Shown in pieces: positions 34,988-44,270 of a stretch of DNA of 64,000 nucleotides. Made by a program: the position numbers and the translations under genes. This DNA comes from JBFMFH01 sp964481395 (GTDB lineage Bacteria > Acidobacteriota > Vicinamibacteria > Vicinamibacterales > JAKQTR01). The first letter of the stretch is position 1, and each line of letters starts with the position of its first letter. The DNA lies in the NCBI GenBank assembly GCA_964481395.1, contig CAYZYG010000003.1, forward strand, positions 31,089 to 95,088. The letters are read 5' to 3'. The notes below the pieces were generated by a model. The model saw only the letters and a program-made list of their open reading frames with translations, searched no databases and was not told the DNA's origin.

Positions 34988-36454
34988 ATGCGACTCTTCC
35001 GCGCCGCTTCCGTCGCTTTGCTGGTTGTTGCCGTTCTCGGCTGGATCGGCTCCGAGCAGGTCGAGCCGCAACATCCGCGCATCGCCCAGGCGCTCGAACT
35101 GGCGCGCGTGTGGCTCGAGGCCCAGCGCGCCTACGACCAGATCCCCGGCGTGTCAGCCGCCATCGTGCACGACCAGCAGGTGCTCTGGGCCGGCGGGTAC
35201 GGGATGGCCGACCTGGCCGCGAAGCGCCCGGCGGCGCCCGACACGATCTACAGCATCTGCTCCATCTCGAAGCTCTTCACGAGCATCGCCGTCATGCAGC
35301 AGCGCGACGCCGGCAAGTTGCGCCTCGACGATCCGGTCAGCCGCCACCTGCCCTGGTTCCGCATCAAGCCGCTGGAGGGTGAATCGACCGAGATCACCGT
35401 CGAAGGCCTCCTCACGCACGCATCCGGGCTTCCCCGTGAATCCGACTTCCCGTACTGGACGGGCGCCGGCTTCCCGTTCCCGACGCGCGAACAGATCATC
35501 GAACGCATCACCGCCCAGCAGATGCTCTATCCGGCCGAGACGCTCTTCCAATACTCCAACCTTGGCCTGACGCTCGCGGGTGAAATCGCGGCGACCGTGG
35601 CCGGAAAGCCCTACGCGGAACTGGTCCGGCAGTCCATCCTCGACCCGCTCGGCCTCCAGAGCACGACGCCCGACATGCCCGCTGACCAGCGCGGCAGGCG
35701 TCTCGCCACCGGCTACAGCGGCCTCGGGCGGGAGGGCGTGCGCCAGCCCGTTCCGTTCTTCACTGCCAACGGCATCGCACCGGCCGCGGGCTTCGCCTCG
35801 ACGGTCGAAGACCTCGCCCGCTTCGCCTCGTGGCAGTTCCGGCTGCTCGCGAAGGGCGGCACCGAAATCCTGGCCGCGACGACCCTGCGCGACATGCACC
35901 GCGTCCACTGGATCGACACGGACTTCACGAATTCGTACGGGCTCGGCTTCGCCGTGTGGCGCAGCGACGAGAAGACGTTCGTGGGCCACGGCGGCTCGTG
36001 CCCGGGATTCCGCTCGCAGCTGCTGCTCAAGCCCGACGAGAAGATCGCGACGGTCTTCATGGCCAACGCCCAGGGGGTGAACGCCACCCAGTACGCCCAG
36101 CGCCTCTACGACCTCGTCGGCCCGATTGTCGCGGCGGCGGCGAAGGAGAAGAAGATGGGGCTGGAGCCCGAGGCGCCCGATTCGTCGCTGTCGGCCTACC
36201 TCGGCTCGTACGCGAGCACCTTCAGTGGCTCCGAGACCGCGGTCGTTCTCTGGGACGACGGGCTCGCGATGCTCCCGCTGCCTACGACCAACCCGGTGAC
36301 CGCGCTGGCGAAAATCCGGAAGGTGGGCGACCACACGTTCCGCCGGGTGCGGAAGGACGGAGTGCTCGGCGAGACCATCACCTTCGAGATGGGGCCTGAC
36401 GGCCGCGCGCTGCGCTATGTGCAGCACAGCAATCCGTACGAGCGGCGACGGTAG
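34988..36454 (+). CDS. Secreted serine hydrolase, class C beta-lactamase-like
   Basis: This 488-residue protein has an N-terminal signal sequence (ASVALLVVAVLGWIG) and a penicillin-binding/beta-lactamase fold. The nucleophile motif SxxK is S92-I-S-K95, the YxN motif is YSN in LFQYSNLGL, and the third motif is the HGG type (GHGGSCPG). A C-terminal domain (about 385-488) has the lipocalin-like strand pattern of such esterases (SAYLGSYASTFSGSETAV). An AGGAG site precedes the ATG. It probably acts on peptides or esters in the periplasm. The HGG rather than KTG motif argues for an esterase or peptidase rather than antibiotic resistance. Confidence 0.9.
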   Translation: MRLFRAASVALLVVAVLGWIGSEQVEPQHPRIAQALELARVWLEAQRAYDQIPGVSAAIVHDQQVLWAGGYGMADLAAKRPAAPDTIYSICSISKLFTSIAVMQQRDAGKLRLDDPVSRHLPWFRIKPLEGESTEITVEGLLTHASGLPRESDFPYWTGAGFPFPTREQIIERITAQQMLYPAETLFQYSNLGLTLAGEIAATVAGKPYAELVRQSILDPLGLQSTTPDMPADQRGRRLATGYSGLGREGVRQPVPFFTANGIAPAAGFASTVEDLARFASWQFRLLAKGGTEILAATTLRDMHRVHWIDTDFTNSYGLGFAVWRSDEKTFVGHGGSCPGFRSQLLLKPDEKIATVFMANAQGVNATQYAQRLYDLVGPIVAAAAKEKKMGLEPEAPDSSLSAYLGSYASTFSGSETAVVLWDDGLAMLPLPTTNPVTALAKIRKVGDHTFRRVRKDGVLGETITFEMGPDGRALRYVQHSNPYERRR

Positions 36455-36606
36455 CGCGGCACACGGCACCGGGGGGCGGTTCGATTCTGCCGTGTGGCGA
36501 GCATCCGATCGTGCCGGGTGCGCGGAAGTGAACGGGGACTGGCGCTGCCCGGGTTCGTTCCCGCCGCCGCATTCGGGTATCCTCACTGTCACCGGGAGAT
36601 CCCGTC

Positions 36607-37193
36607 ATGGCCGCACCGCCGCTCTTTCCGAAGACCCGCGTTCAGATCGTGGCGATGATCCACGCCGGCGCGCTGCCGGGGACGCCCGGATCGTCCGCGC
36701 CCCTCGACGCCAACCTGAGCGCCGGCGTGGTCGAGACGCTGGCGGATCGATGCCGGCGCGCGGACGTCCCGTACGCGCTGGATCCCTCGGCCCACGAGCG
36801 ATGCACTCGGATCGCCGCCGCTATCCCGGGCTGCGACCTCATCAAGCCCGACCGCCCGGAGGCAGCGGCCCTCACAGGCCTCAGGTGCGACACGTCGGCG
36901 GAAGCCGGGACCTGTGCAGAGGCTCTCATGCTCGCGGCGCACGCCGCGCCATCGTGAGTCTGGGCGCCGACGGACTCATATTCGACGCGCACGCCGCGCT
37001 GCCCGCGCTGCCGACGACGGTGACGGATGTGACGGGCGCTGGAGACGCCATGTTCGCGGCGGCGTTCCTGGGCCTGCTCCAGGGACTGCCGACCGAACGC
37101 GCCATCGATGCCGGGCGTCGCGCGGCGGCACTGACTCGTGCCGTGCGTGGCGCCGTGAGCGCGGCCGTCAGCCCGGACCTCTTTCGTGTGTGA
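36607..37193 (+). pseudogene. BtpA start joined to pseudouridine kinase (PfkB) remnant, frameshifted
   Basis: A promoter-like TATCCT (36579) and a GGGAGA site lead into ATG 36607. The first 25 or so residues (TRVQIVAMIHAGALPGTPG) match the N-terminus of BtpA/SgcQ proteins. The sequence then switches abruptly to the middle of a pseudouridine-kinase-like PfkB protein (LDANLSAGVVETLA, VPYALDPSAHERC, GCDLIKPDRPEAAALTG). This frame stops at 36957. The kinase continues in another frame from about 36945 (RAIVSLGADGLIFD) through the PfkB signature DVTGAGDAMFAAAF to a stop at 37193. So there is a gene-to-gene deletion junction plus a frameshift. No intact product is expected. Confidence 0.75.
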
Positions 37194-37200
37194 GCTGTCC

Positions 37201-37413
37201 ATGGACTCCCTGAACCGTCTGCTCGACGTGTCACCGGAAGTCGCCGAGGCGCTCGCCGATGCTGCGGCGCACGGCGTGAGCGGCAAGGCGCTGACGCCGT
37301 ACCTGCTGGCCAGGGTCAACGAGCTGACTGGCGGGAGCGCGCTCGCGGCGAACGTGGCGCTCATCAGGAACAACGCGACGCTGGCCGCGGGAATCGCGGC
37401 TGCGCTGGTGTGA
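37201..37413 (+). pseudogene. C-terminal remnant of pseudouridine-5'-phosphate glycosidase (PsuG)
   Basis: This 70-codon open frame matches the last part of PsuG, which cleaves pseudouridine 5'-phosphate to uracil and ribose 5-phosphate. Matching blocks are GVSGKALTPYLLARVNELTGG and SALAANVALIRNNATLAAGIA. The intact enzyme has about 300 residues; the catalytic N-terminal three quarters are absent. It starts 8 bases after the kinase remnant. With that remnant it marks a decayed pseudouridine salvage locus. Confidence 0.8.
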
Positions 37414-37464
37414 CGAGGAGCGGGCTCATTCGACCGGCTGGCGGGTTCCCAGTCCGCTGCAGGC

Positions 37465-38376
37465 TCAGGCCACGTCGGCCTCGAGGCCGGCGTCGGCGAA
37501 GATCGCCAGCGCCCGGTCTACATCCTCGGCCGCCAGCGGAGCTGCGTCCGGCGGAGGCATCCTGCCGATCTGTTCGTACTTGTCGCGGCCGAGCGGGTGG
37601 TAGGGCTGGATCTGCACGCTCGATAGCCGGTGTGCGCGCGCGATGGCGGCAATGCCGCGGAGGTTCTCCTCGTCGTCGGTGAAGCCCGGAATCAAGGGGA
37701 CGCGGAGGACGATCTTCGAGCGCGCGGCCGAGGCCAGATCGGCGAGGTTGCTCACGATCAGCCGATTGTCGGCGCCCGTGACGTGACGATGACGGCCGCC
37801 GTCGGCCAGCTTCAGATCGAAGAGGAACAGATCGACCGCGGGCTCCGCGTCCAGCAGAGCCCGCCGGCTCACGTGCCCGCAGGTTTCGACCGCCGTGCTG
37901 ATGCCCAGCGCGCGGCAGCGTGCCAGCAGATCGAAGAGGAAGTCCGGCTGCTCGAACGGCTCGCCGCCCGAGAACGTCACGCCGCCCCCGGAGTTGGCGT
38001 AGAACTCCCGGTCGGCCGCCACGCGGGAGACGACGTCGGCGGCGGTCATCAGTTCCCCGGCCACACTGAGCGCCTGCGAACAACAGGCCTCGACGCACGC
38101 CGCGGTGTCGCACCGCGCGCACGTGGAGCGGTCGAAACGCACCGATCCGTCCGTCATCTGGACGGCGCCGAGCGGGCACACCCCCGCGCATCGGAGGCAG
38201 GCCTGGCAGCGGGTCGCGATACGCCTGAGTTCCGGCCTGTTCGATTGCGATTCCGGGTTGCAGCACCAGGCGCACGACAGCGGGCAGCCTTTCAGGAACA
38301 CGAGCGTGCGGATGCCCGGGCCGTCGTGTACGGCGTAGTGCTGGATGTCGAAGACGAGTCCGGTCGTGCGGCTCAC
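37465..38376 (-). CDS. Glycyl-radical enzyme activating protein (radical SAM)
   Basis: This 303-residue activase uses S-adenosylmethionine to place the glycyl radical on its partner. The radical SAM cluster motif is CPLSCAWC (residues 31-38). A ferredoxin-like insert with two more clusters follows (CQACLRCAGVCP and CARCDTAACVEACC), as in activases of dehydratase-type glycyl radical enzymes rather than PFL itself. GGGVTFSGGEP binds the methionine end. The GTG start at 38376 overlaps the stop of the enzyme gene (GTGA), so the two are translationally coupled. The system is oxygen-sensitive and implies anaerobic use. Confidence 0.92.
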   Translation of the reverse strand: MSRTTGLVFDIQHYAVHDGPGIRTLVFLKGCPLSCAWCCNPESQSNRPELRRIATRCQACLRCAGVCPLGAVQMTDGSVRFDRSTCARCDTAACVEACCSQALSVAGELMTAADVVSRVAADREFYANSGGGVTFSGGEPFEQPDFLFDLLARCRALGISTAVETCGHVSRRALLDAEPAVDLFLFDLKLADGGRHRHVTGADNRLIVSNLADLASAARSKIVLRVPLIPGFTDDEENLRGIAAIARAHRLSSVQIQPYHPLGRDKYEQIGRMPPPDAAPLAAEDVDRALAIFADAGLEADVA

Positions 38377-40859
38377 AGGCAGTGCTCGGTCCGCCAGATC
38401 ACCTGATCCTGCAGCGCCCGGCTCATCTCGACCCAGTAGGCTGAGAAGCCCGCGACGCGAACGACGAGGTCGCGGTACTGCTCGGGGTGGTCCTGCGCAT
38501 CCCGCAGCATTCGCGAGTCGACGACGTTGAACTGCACGTGGAAGCCGGGCCCCGCGAAGTACGTCTTGATGAGCGCCAGCAGGTTCCGCGACCCCCGCTC
38601 GCCCGCGAGGGCGGACGGATGGAACTTGAGATTGAGCAGCCCCCCGCGGATCTGGGTGTGATCGACCTTCCGCGACGACCGGATGACCGCGGTAGGACCG
38701 TGCGTGTCGGTGCCGGGGAACGGCGACGTCACCCCGTCGGCCAGCGGCTGCGAGGCGAGGCGGCCGTCCGGAAACGCGCCGCACACCTTGCCGAACGGCA
38801 CGGGCGTCGAGATCGCGAGCATCGACGGATCGTACGGTTCGCCGAGGTAGTTCTTCTGGCCTCTCACCCACGACACGTAGTCGGCGAAGAGATCGAGGAA
38901 GACGCGGTCCACCTCGTCATCGTCGTTGCCCCACTTCGGCGCGTCGAGGGCGCGCCGGCGCAGTTCGTCGTATCCCTGCCAGTTCGCGGCCACCGCCGCT
39001 CTGAGTTCGTCGAGCGTGCACGTGCGGGTCTCGAAACACAGCTTTCTGATCGCCGCCAGCGAGTTCGCCACGTTGACGAGGCCCGACGACAGCGTGGTCG
39101 GCGTGTGGTTGTTGGCCGCCCCGCCGTCGTCCATCGAGCGGCCGCGGGCGAGGCAGTCGCGCACGAACACCGAGCAGAACACGAGGGGCACCGTCTGACG
39201 GTGGGCCGCCATGACGTAGTTCCAGTACTGCTGCCACGTCCTGACCGCCGTGTGCATCTTGTCCAGGTAGGACTCCACGACATCGTCGTACGTGGCGACG
39301 GGCCGAGGGTCGAACAGGCGAATCGAGGTCGCCGGATCGACCCCGTCGTGCATCACGAGATCGATCACCTTGCCGTGGTTGACGAAGCCCGCCTGGACGA
39401 CGCCGTAGGACATGCCGCCGAGGACCGGCTCCGTGCAGCCGCCCATCGCGGCGTGCTTGCGCACGACATCGGCGGGAATGCCCGAGGTGGCCGTCTCGTG
39501 GGCCACGTACGTCTTCTGGTTGAAGAAGGCCGGATACCCGACGCCGGTCTTGACGCACTCGGCGGCCTTCAGCAGGAAGCGCTCGGAGAGCGAATCGTCG
39601 TACCACACCGACAGCGTCGGCTGGGTCATCTGCATGTTGATCTGCGCCTGCAGAATCGCCAGCGATACCTCATTGTCGGCGGGGCGGCCATCCTCGTCGA
39701 CGCCCCCGAGGATCAGGTTCTGGAAGAGGTTGCCGTGCCCGAGCCCCTGCCAGCTCATGCTGGCGATGTACTCGATCTGGGTCATCTTCACGAACAGCTC
39801 TTCGAACAGCTCGACGGCGGCGTCGACGGTGATGTGCGGATCGGCCGCGTAGTACGGCCAGAGCAGCATGTCGACGCGGCCGGGCGAGAAGCCGAGGTGT
39901 GCGCCCTCGAGGTGTCCGAGCAGGTAGGTGAACCAGAAGGATTGAACCGCCTCGCGGAAGTTCCGCGGCGGCTCGGCAGGCACCCTCCGGCACGTAGCGG
40001 CCATCGCATCGAGCTCGCGGCGGCGCCGCGGATCGGTTTCGAGCGCTGCCAGGCGCGCGGCTTCCCGGGCGTAGTTCGCCGCGAAGGCCAGCCCGCCTTC
40101 GAGCGCGCGACGTGCGGCCCGCCAGAAGTGCAGCGCATCGGCGTCGTGCGGCCCGGCCGGCCTGAACGTGCGGATGCGTTCGTCGATCTCAGCGATGACG
40201 GCCGTGTACCCCCTGGAGAGCGCAGCTTCGTAGTCGAGCACCAGCCGCCCCTCGGGACACGGGTCGTGCGGCGCGGTGTAGAGTCCGACCGCCCACCCGT
40301 CCTCGATGAACCGGGCACCCGGGAACGCCGACTTCCACAGGCGATCGCCGGCGGCCATCAGGCACTTGTCCTCCCAGTACTCGCAGATCGCGGCCAGCGC
40401 CTGGCAATCGGCGGGCGTGATCAGAAACTTGCCCGAGATAATCTCGTAGCCCTTTTCCTGGGCGGCGCGGCGGGCCTCCGCGATCCCGCCGCCGTGCCCC
40501 TGCTCGACGTGCTTCTGCTGCGCGTCCTGCTCCTGGCGGCGAAGCTCCCGCAGGAACGGCCCCGCGGCGTAGTTGGCGTACGGCACGGCTCCCCGGATGA
40601 AGCGGGTCTTGTTGCCGGCCAGGCGGTCCTCCGGATGGATCACGGGCGTGAGCTGCTCGAGCGCGTACGCGTGGTTGGCCGCCCGGCGCTCGAGGACTTC
40701 CATGCCGTCCGAGGCCCGATGCGCATCGGTGAGGCGGCTGATGTACTCGATGTCGAGGACCAGCGGCGCGTCGAGGTAGCGGGCCTTGAGAAACGCCGTT
40801 CGCGGCGTGCTGGGCGTTCCGATGACTTCTCGCGAAGCAATGCGTGCGGCAAGGGTCAT
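38373..40859 (-). CDS. Glycyl radical enzyme, dehydratase/lyase type, substrate unknown
   Basis: This 828-residue enzyme belongs to the pyruvate-formate-lyase superfamily. The active-site cysteine is C475 in MGGCTEPVLGG, with the general base E477 in the CxE pattern of the diol-dehydratase/choline-lyase branch. PFL has two adjacent cysteines instead. The glycyl radical loop RVAGFSAY has its glycine at residue 804, 24 residues from the end, the usual place. It forms an operon with the activase. There are no microcompartment shell genes, aldehyde dehydrogenase or transporter next to it, so the common choline or propanediol contexts are not supported. Specificity residues do not match a class I can name. 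Confidence 0.9.
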   Translation of the reverse strand: MTLAARIASREVIGTPSTPRTAFLKARYLDAPLVLDIEYISRLTDAHRASDGMEVLERRAANHAYALEQLTPVIHPEDRLAGNKTRFIRGAVPYANYAAGPFLRELRRQEQDAQQKHVEQGHGGGIAEARRAAQEKGYEIISGKFLITPADCQALAAICEYWEDKCLMAAGDRLWKSAFPGARFIEDGWAVGLYTAPHDPCPEGRLVLDYEAALSRGYTAVIAEIDERIRTFRPAGPHDADALHFWRAARRALEGGLAFAANYAREAARLAALETDPRRRRELDAMAATCRRVPAEPPRNFREAVQSFWFTYLLGHLEGAHLGFSPGRVDMLLWPYYAADPHITVDAAVELFEELFVKMTQIEYIASMSWQGLGHGNLFQNLILGGVDEDGRPADNEVSLAILQAQINMQMTQPTLSVWYDDSLSERFLLKAAECVKTGVGYPAFFNQKTYVAHETATSGIPADVVRKHAAMGGCTEPVLGGMSYGVVQAGFVNHGKVIDLVMHDGVDPATSIRLFDPRPVATYDDVVESYLDKMHTAVRTWQQYWNYVMAAHRQTVPLVFCSVFVRDCLARGRSMDDGGAANNHTPTTLSSGLVNVANSLAAIRKLCFETRTCTLDELRAAVAANWQGYDELRRRALDAPKWGNDDDEVDRVFLDLFADYVSWVRGQKNYLGEPYDPSMLAISTPVPFGKVCGAFPDGRLASQPLADGVTSPFPGTDTHGPTAVIRSSRKVDHTQIRGGLLNLKFHPSALAGERGSRNLLALIKTYFAGPGFHVQFNVVDSRMLRDAQDHPEQYRDLVVRVAGFSAYWVEMSRALQDQVIWRTEHCL

Positions 40860-40955
40860 GCTGATTCCCTGCGGTGTCGGGGGCGGCCTGCCACAGCGGC
40901 GGAGTGGACGACCCCGGCTGGACGACTGCAGTGTATCGCGTTTGGCCGGGTCGGG

Positions 40956-41546
40956 ATGAGAGGGGGGAGTACTGCGTCGGCCTTCCTCGACGGCCTGACT
41001 GCGATCGATCGGGCCGGACTTCTCGTGTTCGGTGGGCGGCCGACTCTGCTCCAGGCGCCGACGAGCGATGGAAGCCGGCTCGGTCGGTTGCTGCAGGCTG
41101 TCGAAGGCAGCGGGAGCACGGCTCTCAACGACGCGGTCTTCGCGGCGCTGCGATTTCGCCAGCCTGGCGACACGCGTGGAACTGTCGTCGTGTTCACGGA
41201 CGGCGTCGACAACGTCAGTTGGCTCTCAGCGAGCGAGGTCATCGAGGTTGGGAGGCGATCCGACGCGATCGTTCACGCCGTCGTGATCGGCCGGGCCGGG
41301 AGCAACAACGCCCTGTTGCACGAACTCACGCGCGGGAGCGGTGGGCACGTGTGGCCCGCCGCGTGGGGACCCAAGCTCGCAGATGCGTTTCGCGCGGTCC
41401 TCGACGACCTCCGCTCGCGCTACGTGCTCACGTACTACCCGAAGGATGTCGGCACAGACGGTTGGCATGCGCTCGATGTCAAGGTACGGCTCCGACATGT
41501 CAGCATCACGCATCGGTCCGGGTACTACAGGCGGGAGCGGCGCTAA
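40956..41546 (+). pseudogene. 5'-truncated VWFA-related acidobacterial domain protein
   Basis: The 196-codon frame matches the C-terminal two thirds of a VWFA-related domain protein: ASAFLDGLTAIDRAGLLVFGG, GSTALNDAVFAAL, VVVFTDGVDNVSW and the RYVLTYYPKD ending with RSGYYRR. The N-terminal part, including the signal peptide and the MIDAS DxSxS strand, is missing. The ATG at 40956 (within GGGATGAG) has no good ribosome site. The break is next to the divergent glycyl radical enzyme start. It is probably a non-functional remnant. Confidence 0.65.
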
Positions 41547-41742
41547 TGCCCTGGAACCGTGATGCCTTGCAGAAGTCCCGGAGCGCGGCGCCCGGATGGC
41601 AAGGCGCGACGACTGAGCATACTGCCCGTATGTGAGGGAGGAGCAACGCTGCCAGGCGGGCTTGTCGCACCTTCTGCCGGAGGTGGCTTCCTTCCACCAG
41701 AGGGGTGTCGCGTTCGGCGGCGACGCGCTGGACACTCCGCGC
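41547..41742. other. Intergenic stretch with a possible structured element
   Basis: This 196-base gap lies between convergent genes. It carries a CATAC-TGCCC-GTATG hairpin (41618-41632) in GC-rich sequence. No open frame looks real. A terminator or small RNA is possible but unproven. Confidence 0.3.
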
Positions 41743-44220
41743 TCAGCGCACGATCTGCTGAAGGACCACGAAATCCGCGTCAGCCCGGGCCAGCAGCGGT
41801 CGCAATTCGGCCTCGACCGTGCCGGCGTCGGCGGGGCGTCCCGTCCGGCGGTACAGCGAGGCCAGCTGGGCCCGTCCGGCCAGCCAGAAGACCTGGGCCG
41901 CGCCGCCGGGATGACACACCAGACGGCTGTCCGTGGCCTGCTCGAGCACCCTCGCCGCCCGCGTCGACTCGCCCCGATCGGCCAGGGCGGACGCAATCTT
42001 CCCGGCCAGCCACAGCGTTCTCATGCTGCGGGGGGGAAGCCTGGTCACTCTGGCGTGTTCGGCCTCCGTGATGGTCTGCTCGTCCGGGCTGGACGGGAAT
42101 GCCATCACCTGCGGGAAGTTGCCGAGCAACCCCACACGAGCCAGCGTCTGCAGGTTCCGCGCGTCGGCTGTTCGGCCGCTGTCAGCCAGCAGCACGACCA
42201 ACTCCTCGAGGGCCCGGATGTCGGTCGTGGGGATGACGCCCGGCCGGCGCGCCCGATCGTAGGCGCGCGCCACGTGGCTCCGCAGGGCACGGGTATCTCC
42301 CCGCCAGCGCGCAGCCTCGCCGAGGTAGACGTCACGCTCGACGCCCGCGGGCAGCAACTGGAATGTCCGCTCGGCATCCGCGACACGTCCGAGACCGAGG
42401 TGGAACAGCCCGGCGCCGACCAGGTCCGTGGCAGTCGCGTTGGCGTCGCCGGCGACGCCCGCCACGACGCTGGCGGCCCTCGGCAGATCCCCCTCGACCC
42501 AGGCTTCGCAGGCTGGGAACAGCCGGAGCCACGTACGAAACAGCGGGAGCGCGGCCGACGGATCGAGGGTGCGCAGCCGTTCGACGAACGGCCTCACCTC
42601 CGCCAGCGACATCGCTGATTCCATCATCGCTCGCGCGGCGGCGAGGTTGGACGTGAAGTCGTTCGGCCGCAGGGCGGCCTCGCGCAACGCGAGAGACCGG
42701 ACGGCTTCACGGGGGCCGATCCTGCCGACCGCCATCCGCACGTTGCGCAAGCTCCAATGGTCGTCGGGGTAGAGCCGCAAAACCGTCTCGTACTCCGTCA
42801 CCGCCTTGGCGTCATCGCGGATCATCGAGTAGTAGCTGCCGCGGATGAATCCCCGCTCGCGTTCGGTGGTCTGGTCGGCCAGATCCCACGCGCGTCTCGC
42901 ATGCGCCACGCACTCGGCTTCCGCGTGATCCGTGTTCCACAGGGCCCACGCCAGGAGGATGTGCGCCATGGCGAAACCGGGATCGGTCTCGACCGCCCGC
43001 GAGAGCAGGCCGACGGCGGTCTGCCACGCGCCCTCGTTCACAGCCGCCATGCCGGCCGTGTAGAGCTGGAGGGCATGCATCGAGGGCGTGGTGACCCGCT
43101 CAAGAGGCGGGCGCGAGCCTCGGATCCGCCGGGCCTCCTCCCCCAGGCTCGCGCGAATACGATCGGCGATGGAGCGCAGTGCCGCCGGCAGGGCGGCGAC
43201 ATCGGGCGCGCGCGCGTTCCCCGCGAACACCACCCGGCCGTCGGCCGCCGGATCGAGCAAGGAAACGGAGACGAGCAGGTCCGAGGCGAGCGTCTCGGTC
43301 CGGCCGATCACGAGACCCCTGATGCCCCCGTCGCGCCGGCACACCTCGAGACCGACGCCGGCGTCGAGGTCGGCGCCCGCCACCGGATATCCACCCGTCA
43401 GCAGGTGCCACAGCAAAACGCCGAGGGCGTAGATGTCGGCCTGCGGCGTGGCGGGGCCGTCCTCGAAGAGTTCGGGCGCCATGTAGAGCGGCGTGCCTCC
43501 CGAGCTGCCGCGCCCGGGCGACGCATCGGAGGCCGGCTGCCCCATCCCGAAGTCCATCAGGACCAGCCGGCCACCCCGCTCCCGCATCACGTTCCGCGCC
43601 TTGACGTCCCGGTGCAGCACGCCCGCCGCGTGCACCGCGGCCAGCGCACGGCACAGGTCGATCCCCGCCAGTGCGGTTTCCCGCGCACTGAACGGCCCGT
43701 GCGCCGTCAGTTCATCTTCGAGCGTCTGCCCGTGCACGTATTCGGTCCAGATGCCCACGCGGCCGTCGAACGTGCCGGCGCCGTGCACCACGACCACGTT
43801 GGGGTGGCGGACCGACGCGAGCAGCTTCCCTTCGCCAACGACGGCGGCCCCTGCGCCGCCCACCGGATGTGTGCGTCGCAGGAGCTTCAGGGCGACCTCG
43901 CGGTCGAGGTGCGGATCCCGGGCGCGGTAGACGTCGGCGAACGATCCCTGGCCCACCTTCTCGACGAGATCGAGCGGACCCCACCGGCAGGTGCCCGGGT
44001 CTTCGGCCTGGCCCGCCGGCGTCGGCACTCCGCTCGCATCCGGGGAGAGAGGCGCGTCCTGACTGCCTCGGTTCAGCGCGACGATGTCGGCGAGGGTCCT
44101 GAGCTCGGCCAGCAGGGCTGGGTCGCCGAGCAATCCGTCCGCCGCTTCGGCCTCCCAGTCGACACGTCGGCCGTCAAGGATGCGGCCCGCCAGGTCGTCG
44201 AGTCGACGGTCGTCGGTCAT
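41743..44220 (-). CDS. Ser/Thr protein kinase with shortened C-lobe, sensor-like and TPR regions
   Basis: This 825-residue protein has a Hanks-type kinase domain at about 80-280: glycine loop GQGSFADV (90-97), Lys112 in VALKLL, HRDVKARN (D205), DFG (D223), APE (248-250) and DIYALGVLLWHLLTGGYPV. The kinase ends there: the usual helices G-I are missing. At about 290-375 comes an FlgO/TolB-like segment (GLVIGRTETLASDLLVSVSLLDP, IADRIRASLGE), then helical TPR-type repeats to the end (AVNEGAWQTAVGLLSRAVETDPG and others). There is no transmembrane helix, so it is cytoplasmic. Such acidobacterial kinases probably integrate protein-protein signals; targets unknown. Confidence 0.9.
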   Translation of the reverse strand: MTDDRRLDDLAGRILDGRRVDWEAEAADGLLGDPALLAELRTLADIVALNRGSQDAPLSPDASGVPTPAGQAEDPGTCRWGPLDLVEKVGQGSFADVYRARDPHLDREVALKLLRRTHPVGGAGAAVVGEGKLLASVRHPNVVVVHGAGTFDGRVGIWTEYVHGQTLEDELTAHGPFSARETALAGIDLCRALAAVHAAGVLHRDVKARNVMRERGGRLVLMDFGMGQPASDASPGRGSSGGTPLYMAPELFEDGPATPQADIYALGVLLWHLLTGGYPVAGADLDAGVGLEVCRRDGGIRGLVIGRTETLASDLLVSVSLLDPAADGRVVFAGNARAPDVAALPAALRSIADRIRASLGEEARRIRGSRPPLERVTTPSMHALQLYTAGMAAVNEGAWQTAVGLLSRAVETDPGFAMAHILLAWALWNTDHAEAECVAHARRAWDLADQTTERERGFIRGSYYSMIRDDAKAVTEYETVLRLYPDDHWSLRNVRMAVGRIGPREAVRSLALREAALRPNDFTSNLAAARAMMESAMSLAEVRPFVERLRTLDPSAALPLFRTWLRLFPACEAWVEGDLPRAASVVAGVAGDANATATDLVGAGLFHLGLGRVADAERTFQLLPAGVERDVYLGEAARWRGDTRALRSHVARAYDRARRPGVIPTTDIRALEELVVLLADSGRTADARNLQTLARVGLLGNFPQVMAFPSSPDEQTITEAEHARVTRLPPRSMRTLWLAGKIASALADRGESTRAARVLEQATDSRLVCHPGGAAQVFWLAGRAQLASLYRRTGRPADAGTVEAELRPLLARADADFVVLQQIVR

Positions 44221-44270
44221 GGACTCGTCATCGGACGCGTTGCATCTCGGCGGCCAGCCGGAGACCCACG

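Noticed and set aside
34988..36454. Antibiotic-resistance beta-lactamase
   Set aside because: The third motif is HGG rather than KTG and there is a C-terminal lipocalin-like domain, as in esterases and peptidases.
38373..40859. Pyruvate formate-lyase (PflB)
   Set aside because: PFL has two adjacent active-site cysteines; here there is a single cysteine in a CxE motif, and the activase has the extra cluster insert.
38487..41546. A 1019-codon plus-strand open frame
   Set aside because: It is antisense to the glycyl radical enzyme for 2.4 kb; only the final 196 codons (VWA remnant) show real protein character.
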